64,000 nt of DNA from CAWKOH01 sp963851245 (GTDB lineage: Bacteria > Actinomycetota > Acidimicrobiia > Acidimicrobiales > Palsa-688), in assembly GCA_963851245.1 (NCBI GenBank), contig CAWKOH010000002.1, positions 558,001 through 622,000 of the forward strand. The letters are read 5' to 3'. The notes under the pieces were generated by a model, which had not been told where the DNA came from, did no database searches, and saw nothing but the letters and a program-made list of their open reading frames with translations. Made by a program: the position numbers and the translations under genes. Shown here in pieces: positions 8,535-16,581 of this stretch. Position 1 is the stretch's first letter. Every line of letters begins with the position of its first letter.

Positions 8535-9960
8535 ATGGCTGACCTTGTTGCCTACGGCACCTACATCCCCCGTCACCGCCTGGCCCGATCGGACATCGGG
8601 TCCGTGCTCGGATCCTCGGGCGGCAAGGGCAGCCGGTCGGTAGCCGGCTACGACGAGGACGCCACATCCATGGCCGTGGAAGCGGGCCGGGACGCCCTGA
8701 GAGCGCCAGGGGCCGAGGTGGCGCCCGCCCGACTGCTCTACTCCACCGCCAGCCCGCCATATCTGGACAAGACCAACGCCAATGTGGTCCACGCCGCGTT
8801 GCGGCTGGACCCCAGCGTCCTGGCCGTGGACCTGGTGGGGTCGGTGCGGTCCGGCGTGGGCGCTTTGGTGCTGGCAGCCGAGACGCCCGGCCCCACCCTG
8901 GCCGTGCTTTCCGATATCCGCACCGGCCTCCCCGGGAGCGCAGACGAGCGGGACGGCGGCGACGCCGCCGCCGCCTTTGTCTTCGCCGACGGCACGGAGC
9001 CGATTGCGCGTGTGATCGCCCAGGCGAGCTCGACCGACGAGTTCCTCGACAGGTGGCGCCTTCCAGGTGCGCCGGCGTCACGCGGTCTGGGAAGAGCGGT
9101 TTGGTGAACACGTCTACCTACCCCTCGCCGATGCCGCCTTCGCCGACGCCCTCAAGCGAGCCGGCATCACTCCGGCCGACGTCGACATCCTGGTGGCGGC
9201 GGGAACCCACGGGCGGGCCGTGAAGGCTTTCTCGGCCTCCGCCGGCGTGGGCCGGGTGGCGGACGATTTGGCCACCACGGTGGGCAACGCTGGCACCGCC
9301 CAACCCGGGCTGCTCCTCGCCAACGTTTTGGACCAGGCGAGACCCGGCGAGACCATCGCCCTGGTCGTGCTCGCCGACGGCGCCACCGCGGTCGTGTTTC
9401 GGGTGACCGACGCCATCAACCGCTACCGCCGGCGCCAAACAGTGGCTGCCCAGGTGGAAGCAGGCGATGCTTCGCTGCGGTACGCCGACTTCCTGTCGTG
9501 GCGCGGCTTTTTAACCAAAGAGCCACCCCGGCGCCCTGACCCGGTGGGCCCGGCGGCCCCACCATCCCACCGGTCCTCGCACTACAAATACGGGTTCGTG
9601 GCTCACCGGTGTGAGGAATGCGGGACCGTTCATCTGCCCGCGGTGAGAGTCTGCGTGCAGTGCAAGGCGACCGACCGGATGGCTGAGGTGCCCATGGCGG
9701 ACCAACTCGGCACGGTGGCCACCTTCACCATCGACCACCTGGCGTACTCTCCCAGTCCCCCTGTGATCGCCGCCGTCGTCGACTTCGACGGTGGAGGGCG
9801 CTTCAGCTGCCAGCTCACAGATGCCGACCCGGCCCGGGTGGCCATCGGCGACCGGGTCGAGATGACCTTCCGTCGTATCATTACTGCCAGTGGAGTCCAC
9901 AACTATTTCTGGAAGGCTCGCCCGATAGGGGCGGCTCCGGCGACCACAAAGGAGGTCTGA
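8535..9960 (+). CDS. HMG-CoA synthase-like domain fused to DUF35 (Zn-ribbon/OB-fold); frameshift near 9083
   Basis: Residues ~1-330 form a thiolase-superfamily HMG-CoA-synthase-like domain (VAYGTYIPRHRL; later ADFLSWRG). Residues ~350-474 are a DUF35 unit with a zinc ribbon (HRCEECGTVHLPAVRVCVQC) and an OB-fold (TVATFTIDHLAYSPSPPVIA). In HMG-CoA synthases a Cys sits in an ACYGG motif; the matching stretch here reads VGSVRSGVGAL, with no Cys. One extra base around 9083 (CGCGGTC) shifts frame; removing it joins the two halves into a normal ~474-residue protein. The start ATG at 8535 has GGAG 6 bases before it. The stop overlaps the thiolase start (TGATG). It probably acts with that thiolase on acyl-CoAs. 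Confidence 0.85.
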
Positions 9961-11162
9961 TGGCTTCGAGAGGTATCAGGGATCGCGTCGCCATCGTCGG
10001 GATGGGCTGCACCAACTTCGGTGAGCACTGGGACCGCGGGGTAGACGACATGCTGATCGAGTCCACCCAGGCGGCCATGGATTCGGCCGGAGTCAACCGC
10101 GACGAGATCGACGCCTACTGGCTGGGGACAGCGGGCTCGGGGACATCGGGACTGACCCTGTCGAAGGTGCTCCGTCTCGAGGACAAACCGGTGACCCGGA
10201 TCGAGAACATGTGCGCCACGGGCTCGGAGGCTCTACGCAACGCCTGCTACGCGGTGGCGTCCGGCGCCATCGACATGGCTATGGCGGTCGGAGTGGAGAA
10301 GCTGAAGGACTCGGGCTTCTCCGGGTTGGTGGGCACCGTGCTCCCCAACGACGGGACGATCCCCGAGACCACTGCCCCGGCGCGCTTCAGCCTGCTGGCC
10401 CCGGCCTACGCCAAGAAGTACGGGGTGGACGAGACCGAGCTGAAGGACGTTCTGACCCGGATCGCGTGGAAAAACCATTACAACGGAGCGCGCAACACCC
10501 GCGCCCAGTTCCGCAAGGAGGTCTCGAAGGAGACCATCGCCAAGGCTGCTCCTATAGCGGGCATGCTCGGCGTGTTCGACTGCTCCGGCGTCTCGGACGG
10601 CTCGGCCGCCGCCATCGTCGTACGGGCCGAGGATGCCCACCGCTACACCGACCGCCCCATCTACGTGAAGGGCCTGTCCTTCATCTCCGGTCCGGCCCGG
10701 GGCAACATCGACAGCTCCTACGACTTCACGACCTTCCCGGAGGTCGTATCGGCCGCCAGGGACGCCTACGCCCAGGCCGGGGTCGAAGACCCCCGAGCCG
10801 AGATCGCCATGGCCGAGGTGCACGACTGCTTCACCCCGACCGAGCTGGTTTTGATGGAGGACCTCGGTTTCGCCGAGAGGGGCTTCGGCTGGAAGGAGGT
10901 CCTGGCCGGCACCTTCGATCTCGACGGTGAGCTGCCCGTCAATCCCGACGGCGGCCTCAAGGCCTTCGGCCACCCGATAGGCGCCTCCGGCCTGCGCATG
11001 ATGTTCGAATGCTGGCTGCAGCTCCGCGGCGAGGCCCCCGAGGAGCGGCGCATCTCCAGCCTCGAGCGGGGCCGCAAGCTGGCGCTCACCCACAACCTCG
11101 GCGGCCAGCCCGGAGAGTGCGTCAGCTTCGTGTCGGTGGTCGGCATCGAACCGTCCGCCTAA
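9960..11162 (+). CDS. Thiolase-family acetyl-CoA acetyltransferase / SCP-x-like thiolase
   Basis: A 400-residue cytosolic thiolase. The nucleophile Cys is in ENMCATGSEALRNA (~residue 83), the catalytic His in LKAFGHPIGASG (~residue 340), and the second Cys in GGQPGECVSF near the end. VAIVGMGCTNFGEHWD at the N-terminus is typical of the lipid-transfer/SCP-x thiolase clade rather than classical biosynthetic thiolase. Translation is coupled to the upstream fusion gene (TGATG overlap, with AAAGGAGG before it). Likely roles are acetoacetyl-CoA formation or cleavage, or retro-aldol cleavage as in DUF35-dependent steroid enzymes; the sequence alone does not decide. Confidence 0.9.
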   Translation: MASRGIRDRVAIVGMGCTNFGEHWDRGVDDMLIESTQAAMDSAGVNRDEIDAYWLGTAGSGTSGLTLSKVLRLEDKPVTRIENMCATGSEALRNACYAVASGAIDMAMAVGVEKLKDSGFSGLVGTVLPNDGTIPETTAPARFSLLAPAYAKKYGVDETELKDVLTRIAWKNHYNGARNTRAQFRKEVSKETIAKAAPIAGMLGVFDCSGVSDGSAAAIVVRAEDAHRYTDRPIYVKGLSFISGPARGNIDSSYDFTTFPEVVSAARDAYAQAGVEDPRAEIAMAEVHDCFTPTELVLMEDLGFAERGFGWKEVLAGTFDLDGELPVNPDGGLKAFGHPIGASGLRMMFECWLQLRGEAPEERRISSLERGRKLALTHNLGGQPGECVSFVSVVGIEPSA

Positions 11163-11172
11163 CCGTTCCCGG

Positions 11173-11250
11173 TGGGGTGACCGAGGGGACTCGAACCCCC
11201 GACCTCCAGGGCCACAACCTGGCGCTCTAACCGTCTGAGCTACGGCCACC
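11173..11250 (-). tRNA. tRNA-His (GUG), CCA encoded
   Basis: Minus strand: an extra 5' G (base 11250, the G-1 of tRNA-His) faces discriminator C; the acceptor GTGGCCG pairs with CGGTCAC; the anticodon stem CCAGG/CCTGG closes loop TTGTGGC, anticodon GTG. CCA is encoded at 11175-11173. Confidence 0.95.
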
Positions 11251-11317
11251 AAGAGAGGTACAGTCTGTCATATCTGGTTACGGGCATACCTGGCCAGGGG
11301 TTAGCGTTGGAGCAGTT

Positions 11318-12254
11318 ATGGCGAAGGGAAGAGGGGACTCCGGCGAACAGGACCTCGTCCGGGTCTACCTGGATGGGATCGGTCGCCATCCCTTGCTGAC
11401 CAAAGACGACGAAACGCGCTTGGCGAAAGCCATTGAAGCCGGACGGGACGCAGAGAGCGTGCTGGCGTCCGGGTCCTCCCTTTCCCCAACCGAGGCGAGA
11501 GAGCTGAAGCGCAGGAAGCGAGCCGGAGAGGCTGCGTCGGTGGATTTCATCAACGCCAACCTCCGCTTGGTCGTTTCCATCGCCAAGCGCTACCAGGCCT
11601 CCGAGATGCCGATCCTCGATCTGATTCAGGAAGGCAATCTGGGCCTCATCCACGCCGTCGAGAAGTTCGACTGGCGGAAGGGCTTCAAGTTCTCCACCTA
11701 CGCAACCTGGTGGATTCGTCAGGCCATCGGCAGGGGTATCGACAACACGGCCCGCACCGTGAGGCTCCCGGTGCACGCCGGGGACCAGGTGAGACGGGTC
11801 CTGCGGGCCCGGTCCCTCCTTGAGGGCCAGTTGGGCCGCCTCCCGACTACTGCCGAGCTGTCGGGGCATCTCCAGATCCCCGAAGGCGACGTGATCGTGC
11901 TTTTGAGCCACGTCCTCGAACCGGTGAGCCTGGCCACGCCGATCGGCTCCGACGGCGACACCGAACTGGCCGACGTGGTGGCCGACGCAACCGCTCCCAC
12001 CCCGTTCGACCTGGTGGCCGATCGGCTGCTCGGAGCCGAGATCGACAAGCTGCTCTCGTGCCTCGACGAGCGGGAGGGCCAGATCCTCCGCCTCCGCTAC
12101 GGGCTGGACCGGGGCGAACCCCGAACCCTCGAGGAAGTGGGGACCGCAGCTGAACCTGACCCGGGAACGCATCCGCCAGATCGAGCGCAGCGCGCTCGCC
12201 AAGCTCCGCCATTCGACCAAGGACAAGGACGCTCGGGACTTACTCGCTTCCTGA
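11318..12254 (+). CDS. RpoD-type (group 2-like) sigma-70 factor; frameshift near 12148
   Basis: Close paralogue of the sigma factor at 4048-4980: DLVRVYLDGIGRHPLLTKDD (region 1.2), NLRLVVSIAKRYQ, DLIQEGNLGLIHAVEKFDW and YATWWIRQAIGRGI (region 2), then region 3 and the start of region 4 (LRLRYGLDRGEPRTLEEVG). One extra base near 12148 sends the frame into a random tail ending at 12352. Skipping it restores LNLTRERIRQIERSALAKLR and a stop at 12252-12254, giving ~311 residues, the length of the paralogue. The DNA-binding 4.2 helix therefore exists in the DNA but is out of frame. It sits just upstream of tRNA-Arg. Confidence 0.88.
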
Positions 12255-12357
12255 CCGGTCCGGATCGGCCACTACAGTCTCTGCGGGTTCACCCTTTGCG
12301 AATATCGGCCTCGATGGACGACTCGGAGACTTTTCCCTGGTCAGGAGGCTGAGCCAA

Positions 12358-12431
12358 GCCCCTGTAGCTCAGCTGGATAGAGCGGCCGCCTTCTAAGCGG
12401 CGGGTCGCAGGTTCGAGTCCTGCCGGGGGCG
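12358..12431 (+). tRNA. tRNA-Arg (UCU), integration target
   Basis: The acceptor GCCCCTG pairs with CGGGGGC; anticodon stem GCCGC/GCGGC closes loop CTTCTAA (anticodon TCT, codon AGA); T-arm GCAGG-TTCGAGT-CCTGC. CCA is not encoded. Its last 21 bases belong to the 22-bp repeat found again at 29748-29769, and an integrase lies just downstream, so this is the attachment gene of the mobile element and remains intact. Confidence 0.96.
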
Positions 12432-12432
12432 C
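12411..12432 (+). repeat. attL core: 22-bp repeat in tRNA-Arg 3' end
   Basis: It begins GTTCGAGTCCTGCC and ends GGGGGCGC, covering the T-loop to the first base past the tRNA. The identical copy is at 29748-29769. Beyond the core the two sites keep weaker likeness (TTCGCnGGTCAGnGG about 8-24 bases further), with a one-base offset. Confidence 0.92.
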
Positions 12433-12483
12433 CGCGTTTTTCGCAGGTCAGTGGCCCTAACCGGCGTCGCGGAGGTGTGCCGA

Positions 12484-12500
12484 GGTCACAATTCGGTCAC
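12484..12500 (+). promoter_or_regulatory. Candidate integrase arm-type site, left end
   Basis: Two direct GGTCAC hexamers (12484-12489 and 12495-12500) are spaced 11 bases start to start, 52 bases inside attL. The same pair with the same spacing occurs near the right end at 29611-29627. Paired direct repeats one helical turn apart near both ends suit the arm-binding domain of a tyrosine integrase. Confidence 0.45.
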
Positions 12501-12568
12501 TGGGCCCTCCGGGCGCCATTTTTGTGCGTCCACCACTCGGGTAGCGTTACGATCTACAACTAAGGCTC

Positions 12569-12790
12569 ATGGCGAGCCGGCGGCAGTCCGACAAGAACAT
12601 CAGGGGGCTGCTCGCAGACATCGAGCTCGGAGGCTGGACGGTCGAAGAACCCGCGGGGAATAGCAACATCTACAAGGCAAAGTGCCCGTGTGGCGACCAC
12701 ATGGAGCACATTCACTCGACACCGCGGCAGAACTACGCGAAGAACAAACTGGCCAAGATGAAACGGACCTGCTGGAGGGAGGAGACCTGA
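12569..12790 (+). CDS. HicA-like small protein (putative toxin of a TA-like pair)
   Basis: A 73-residue basic protein: an N-terminal helix, then GWTVEEPAGNSNIYKAKCPC, a His-rich stretch (GDHMEHIHSTP) and a terminal helix ending KRTCW. The strand-strand-strand-helix layout with a G-W start and His before a P-rich turn resembles HicA-type mRNA-interferase folds, but the usual GSH/GGH catalytic motif is not clear, so this is a weak assignment. Its stop overlaps the next start (TGATG), showing translational coupling. It sits at the attL edge, where TA modules often stabilise elements. Confidence 0.45.
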   Translation: MASRRQSDKNIRGLLADIELGGWTVEEPAGNSNIYKAKCPCGDHMEHIHSTPRQNYAKNKLAKMKRTCWREET

Positions 12791-13116
12791 TGCGCTTTGA
12801 AGTTCACTTCATCGGGAATCTGGTTCATCAGGGCCCGAAGCGACCCCGGGCCCACGATGTCGAAGCCTTCGTCGACAGCTTCGTCGCCGAACTGGAGAAG
12901 ATCGACGCCGAGGATATTGATGTGTCGACCAACCTCAAGACTTGCGCCCTGTCGGTCTCGATCACCCTCGAGGCAGAGGACCTGCCGACGGCCCAGGTTG
13001 TAGGAGGCGGCACGATCCGGACGGCGTTCCACGCCGCCGGCGCCGGTACGCCTGAATGGTCGATCGAATGGGTTCAGGCGACGACCGTACCTGAGGACGA
13101 CCTAGTAGACGCCTAG
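12790..13116 (+). CDS. Partner of the HicA-like protein (putative antitoxin), unknown family
   Basis: A 108-residue acidic protein (pI clearly low: many Asp/Glu) beginning MRFEVHFIGNLVHQG, with a helix rich in acid residues (VEAFVDSFVAELEKIDAEDI) and strands SVSITLEAED and WSIEWVQAT, suggesting an alpha/beta sandwich. A GGAGGGAGGAG site lies inside the end of the upstream gene. A small basic protein followed by an overlapping acidic partner is the usual charge pattern of toxin-antitoxin pairs. No HicB or other antitoxin motif is recognised. It converges on the integrase with a 4-base overlap. Confidence 0.45.
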   Translation: MRFEVHFIGNLVHQGPKRPRAHDVEAFVDSFVAELEKIDAEDIDVSTNLKTCALSVSITLEAEDLPTAQVVGGGTIRTAFHAAGAGTPEWSIEWVQATTVPEDDLVDA

Positions 13117-14297
13117 GACCGGCCGTCGATGAGGTCAGCGAACCCCTGAGCGGCCTCCGCCTGTTGGCCCGGCAACACATGCTGGTAGGCGGACATAGTG
13201 AAGCTCACCTGACTGTGACCCAACCGCTCGGCCACGGTCTTGACCGGGACGCCACGGGCGATCATGTGGCTCGCCACGCCATGGCGCAGGTCGTGCAACC
13301 TGATGGCGGGAACCCCGGCCGAGGCCGCCCGACGCCCGAACCACTCCGTTACCCGCTTCGGGCTGAGCATCTGGCCGTCAGGGTGAGCGAACACCAGCCC
13401 GGCGTCCTGGTAACCGGGGCCGAGCAGAATTCGCTCCTCCTTCTGGCGGGTCTGATGCCGGCGCAACTCCGCGAGGGTGACCTGATCGATGTCGACGGTC
13501 CGCTCCGACCTATGCGTCTTGGTGTCGCTGATCGTCGCCCTACCGTGCACAGGCACGACTGTCTGGCGGACGCTCACCCGGGCATGATCGAAGTCAACGT
13601 CCTGCCAGCGGAGCCCGAGCAACTCGCCCCGTCTCATGCCTGTCAGGGCCGCCAGCCGCCACATCGGGTAGAGACGGTCGGAACGGACGGCCGGCGCCTC
13701 GAGGAACCGCTGGAGCTCCTCGAGCGTCCAGATCTTCGGCTCGGGCGGCTTCGTTGAACTCCGGGACGGGGCAGATGCCGCGGAGGCCACGTTCACCGCT
13801 ACCAGCCGCTTACGGAGAGCGTCATTCAGGGCCTTCGAGATGATCCCGTGCACGAACTGAACCGTCCGCCCCGAGAGGCCACCCTCACCGTCGACCCGGC
13901 CCTCAGCCCGCAGGTCGCTGTAGAGCTGATCGAGGTGTAACGCGGTGAGCTGCTGAAGTCGGACCCCGGCGAGCGGCTTCGAGAGGACATGTAGCCGGAG
14001 GTGACGCTGGTACGACTCGAGGGTGGTCGCCTTCTTCCCCGTCGCTGGCAGACCAGCGAGCCACGCCTTCAGGTACTCGCCGAAGAGAATCCTGTCGGGG
14101 AGTACCAAAGAGGAGGTGCGGGCCTGGGTGCGGAGCTCGTCCAGGGCGGCCTTCGCCTCTTCCTTCGTTCGGTAGTTGCGCCTCCGGATTTGCTTGCGCT
14201 TGCCGTCGGGCGCCGGAATGTCGACCACCCAGCCCCACTTGCCAGTGGTCGGATCCCTTCGCGGGGTGGCCACGGTGGCACGCTTACGGTCGGTCAT
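13113..14297 (-). CDS. int: Tyrosine recombinase integrase
   Basis: A 394-residue integrase. The N-terminus holds an AP2-like/arm-binding region (GKWGWVVDIPAPDGKRKQIR, then RTKEEAKAALDEL), followed by a SAM-like core-binding domain (~residues 65-160). The catalytic domain shows Arg in LTGMRRGELLGLRW, His-x-x-Arg in HDLRHGVASHM, LGHSQ and the nucleophile Tyr in SAYQHV. All catalytic residues are present, so it could be active. It reads toward the tRNA and lies next to attL, the standard layout for tRNA-targeting elements. It would join attP and attB in tRNA-Arg and, with a directionality factor, excise the element. Confidence 0.95.
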   Translation of the reverse strand: MTDRKRATVATPRRDPTTGKWGWVVDIPAPDGKRKQIRRRNYRTKEEAKAALDELRTQARTSSLVLPDRILFGEYLKAWLAGLPATGKKATTLESYQRHLRLHVLSKPLAGVRLQQLTALHLDQLYSDLRAEGRVDGEGGLSGRTVQFVHGIISKALNDALRKRLVAVNVASAASAPSRSSTKPPEPKIWTLEELQRFLEAPAVRSDRLYPMWRLAALTGMRRGELLGLRWQDVDFDHARVSVRQTVVPVHGRATISDTKTHRSERTVDIDQVTLAELRRHQTRQKEERILLGPGYQDAGLVFAHPDGQMLSPKRVTEWFGRRAASAGVPAIRLHDLRHGVASHMIARGVPVKTVAERLGHSQVSFTMSAYQHVLPGQQAEAAQGFADLIDGRS

Positions 14298-14373
14298 GAC
14301 TCCTCCAGTCGACTTCTCGCTCGCCTGATATTCGTTGCTGCCTCAGAGCGAGGTCGTGCCTGAGTACCGGTGT

Positions 14374-15094
14374 TCATATGACCTTCCCCCGTTGACCCTC
14401 CGGTAGTAGCTCAAGCCGTCTTGCCTCTTTAACCCATCGGTGGACAGTAGAGACCGGGACGCGACGTGGCGAGAGCTATTTCGGTGGCCGGCTTACGAGA
14501 CCCGATCGCGGCAAGCGCTCCATATATCTGCGCCACCCTTTCGTAGAACTCCTTCGGATACGGACGGCTCTTCGGGAGAGCAACTCGGGCGAACGATCTT
14601 CGCCAATTTTTTCCACTGGTAGACTGAAGGAATTCATTTATGGTTACCTGATTACGACCCGCCAATTCTCGCCACTTTTCGACTAGCTCGATCGTCTTGG
14701 CGCCGTCGGAATACCCCAGGAGGTGGTCGTAGAGGTGCGGGTCCGTGCTGGTCGCGAGGGAAGTGATCACATCGGTCACATCCTCGACGGTCGCAAACAC
14801 ATTGCGTTTCGGATCTGGCTCGGGATCGTCGTCCCAGTACTCTTCGAGCGCCCCTCGATAAGGACCATTCGCGAGGGCTTCCACCCTGCCGAACGGGATT
14901 CGCCGCAGGTCATCTGTTCCGAGCCCCTCTTCGTCAATGAAGTACAGGTCGGTTATCACCAGGCGTGAACCCCGAAGACCGAACCGCGTGTACACGTAGG
15001 GCTGGCTGTCGTCGGTCCGAAACGCGGCCCATCTCGCAGTACCCGGTGCGAAGTTCATGCGATCAGTGTTGCCCAAGAACTGCATCTCTGTCAA
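14374..15094 (-). CDS. Element regulator with C-terminal helix-turn-helix; frameshift near 14467
   Basis: About 240 residues. The N-terminal part (RLVITDLYFIDEEGLGTDDLRRIPFGRVEAL) and the C-terminal PATEIA...VPVSTVHRWVKEARR match a protein type repeatedly seen beside XRE/Xis genes in actinobacterial prophages and integrative elements. As written the frame stops at 14429 after a random tail; dropping one base near 14467 restores PATEIALARRVPVSTVHRWV and ends at 14374. It is divergent from the XRE gene at 15168, and both promoters lie between the arms of a 16-bp inverted repeat. It is probably a regulator of the early operon; its exact role is unknown. Confidence 0.65.
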
Positions 15095-15111
15095 CCTTAG
15101 CGGACTGAGAC

Positions 15112-15191
15112 GTCTGAGTTAGCGAAAATCGTTGCAAGGCGCTCACTGATTGTGTACCGTGTAGTTAATGTCTACTTTCGCTAACTCAGAC
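15112..15191. promoter_or_regulatory. Divergent control region with 16-bp inverted repeat
   Basis: GTCTGAGTTAGCGAAA (15112-15127) is repeated exactly inverted at 15176-15191, enclosing 48 bases. The right arm overlaps codons 3-8 of the XRE gene; the left arm lies upstream of the leftward regulator. Between them TTGCAA (15132-15137) and TACCGT (15155-15160) are spaced 17 bases, a possible rightward promoter that would start near the ATG at 15168 (leaderless mRNA). The arms are good candidates for binding sites of the XRE protein or its divergent partner. Confidence 0.6.
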
Positions 15192-15416
15192 CTTCCTGAA
15201 GTGGCCGCCTGGATCGAGGAGACGAAACTTCCCCCACCAAGAGAGCGCCGCCGCCTGAGGGTCGATGCGCGCATGGGCTTACGAGATGCGGCACGATTCC
15301 TCGGCACCAATCCCACAACGGTCAGTCGCTGGGAAAGCGGAAAGGTCGTACCCCGGCGAGCTGCCGCAATCAGATACAAGAGATTCCTCGAGGGCCTTGC
15401 GGACGCGGCCCGATGA
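15168..15416 (+). CDS. XRE-type helix-turn-helix regulator
   Basis: An 82-residue DNA-binding protein. The HTH is RRRLRVDARMGLRDAARFLG followed by TTVSRWESGK, the standard XRE recognition helix. There is no Shine-Dalgarno; the predicted promoter places transcription start at or near the ATG, so it is likely leaderless. It is first gene of a rightward operon whose next four genes overlap by ATGA. It may act as the switch between integrated and replicating states. Confidence 0.8.
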   Translation: MSTFANSDLPEVAAWIEETKLPPPRERRRLRVDARMGLRDAARFLGTNPTTVSRWESGKVVPRRAAAIRYKRFLEGLADAAR

Positions 15417-15616
15417 TGCGGCTTCCTGACCCGCTCGAGCGGCCCACTGCGCCCTTGTGGCCGGATGCGGGCCAAGCCTGCGGGCTCGGGCGTAACGCCA
15501 CCTACGACGCGGCGAGGCGGGGCGAAATCCCAACATTGCGCTTCGGCCGGTCGTTGCGGGTACCTCCCGCCGCGTTGCTCGCGATGTTGCACATTCAGCC
15601 GTCGGCCGTTCGATGA
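15413..15616 (+). CDS. Excisionase-like winged-helix protein
   Basis: A 67-residue protein with the pattern LWPDAGQACGLGRNATYDAA, RRGEIPTLRFGRSLRVPPAALLAML: a MerR/HTH_17-type winged helix as in many Xis/recombination directionality factors (the usual order is helix, recognition helix, R-x-G-E-I-P-x-x-R-x-G, R-x-R-V wing). It overlaps the upstream gene by ATGA. Probable role: DNA bending at the att sites to direct excision; it might instead be a transcriptional regulator. Confidence 0.75.
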   Translation: MMRLPDPLERPTAPLWPDAGQACGLGRNATYDAARRGEIPTLRFGRSLRVPPAALLAMLHIQPSAVR

Positions 15617-15813
15617 AGCCGCCGTTTGGTGACGTGGCCGAGAAGGCGGCGATTGATGCGGCTTTTCTAGTTCGTGGGCTCAAACGCAGCGCCCTGCACC
15701 GGATGACCGGCCGTGTCCCTGACGACGAGGCGACCGCTGCCGTAGAGGCTCGGATGCTGGATCGGGCGGCTTTGCAGGCTTCGGTTGTTCTGGAGTACGG
15801 GGGTGTCGGATGA
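15613..15813 (+). CDS. Small hypothetical protein of the early operon
   Basis: A 66-residue, mostly helical protein (EKAAIDAAFLVRGLKRSALH, then DEATAAVEARMLDRAALQAS). ATGA overlaps at both ends tie it to its neighbours. No family is recognised. Operon position suggests a role linked to regulation or replication of the element. Confidence 0.6.
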   Translation: MKPPFGDVAEKAAIDAAFLVRGLKRSALHRMTGRVPDDEATAAVEARMLDRAALQASVVLEYGGVG

Positions 15814-16184
15814 GCGACCCCGAAGACGCACTCAGCGTTTCCGATCAAGCACAGCGTTACATCGCGGCGCAGCCGATGCTGGCTGAGATCCTCGGAGACA
15901 CGAAAGAGGCGCAGGCCGGCCTCATCGGGTTGCACGACTTCACGCTGCGACTCAGTTCGACAATGCCATTCCTCTACTCGTTGTGTCGCGGGTTGGAACT
16001 GACCCGAGATCCATCCCTGGAGGCGGTTTCTCACCGGCTCCTTTCGATGGCGAGGTTTATTAACGGGTTGGCGCACGGTGTCGGCGCCGTCGATGAGGTG
16101 ATCATCGGCGAGCTTCGCCAGTGGCCGGAGTTCTTGAGGGAGGACATCGAGAGGGCACTGGAAGCTCGGCAGGCGGAGTTATGA
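15810..16184 (+). CDS. Hypothetical helical protein of the early operon
   Basis: A 124-residue all-helical acidic protein, with stretches such as DQAQRYIAAQPMLAEILGDT and LSSTMPFLYSLCRGLELTRD. No signal, membrane segment or known motif. ATGA overlaps on both sides. Function unknown. Confidence 0.6.
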   Translation: MSDPEDALSVSDQAQRYIAAQPMLAEILGDTKEAQAGLIGLHDFTLRLSSTMPFLYSLCRGLELTRDPSLEAVSHRLLSMARFINGLAHGVGAVDEVIIGELRQWPEFLREDIERALEARQAEL

Positions 16185-16573
16185 TCCCGGCACCGGCTGG
16201 TCTTGTGGCGTTGCGATGTCTTGACCTCGAGGACGCGGAAGAGATTCTCCTGTCCACCCGCGTCGTCTGTCTCGACGAGGACAGCGGGGCACCGACAGCT
16301 TGGGTGGTCGGGCCTGGGGGCGTCATCTGCCGGGCCGACCAACTTGAGGGGTTCGTCGGGTTCGACTGGGCTGAACCTGTCGTCGGCGCTGTGGCTGGCC
16401 GGGGTTGGAAGGCCCGCGTAGACGGCCAAGAGCTTGACGTCGAGGCGTGGCTTGTGAGAGCGGACGGGCGGCTCGCGGCGGCCGTAATTGACGGCGACGG
16501 CACTTCGGTAGTCGACCCGTTGGAGGACGACTGCGGGTTCGTCCGGGCGCCCGACGACGACCCAGCGGAATAG
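16181..16573 (+). CDS. Hypothetical protein of the early operon
   Basis: A 130-residue acidic, mostly beta protein (VVCLDEDSGAPTAWVVGPGG, GWKARVDGQELDVEAWLV). The start ATG at 16181 overlaps the previous stop as ATGA and is preferred over an upstream frame extension to 16121. No family is recognised. Confidence 0.6.
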   Translation: MIPAPAGLVALRCLDLEDAEEILLSTRVVCLDEDSGAPTAWVVGPGGVICRADQLEGFVGFDWAEPVVGAVAGRGWKARVDGQELDVEAWLVRADGRLAAAVIDGDGTSVVDPLEDDCGFVRAPDDDPAE

Positions 16574-16581
16574 GTCCGCCA

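Noticed and set aside
10233..11252. 339-codon frame antisense to the thiolase and tRNA-His
   Set aside because: It runs through a tRNA and opposite a thiolase with all catalytic motifs.
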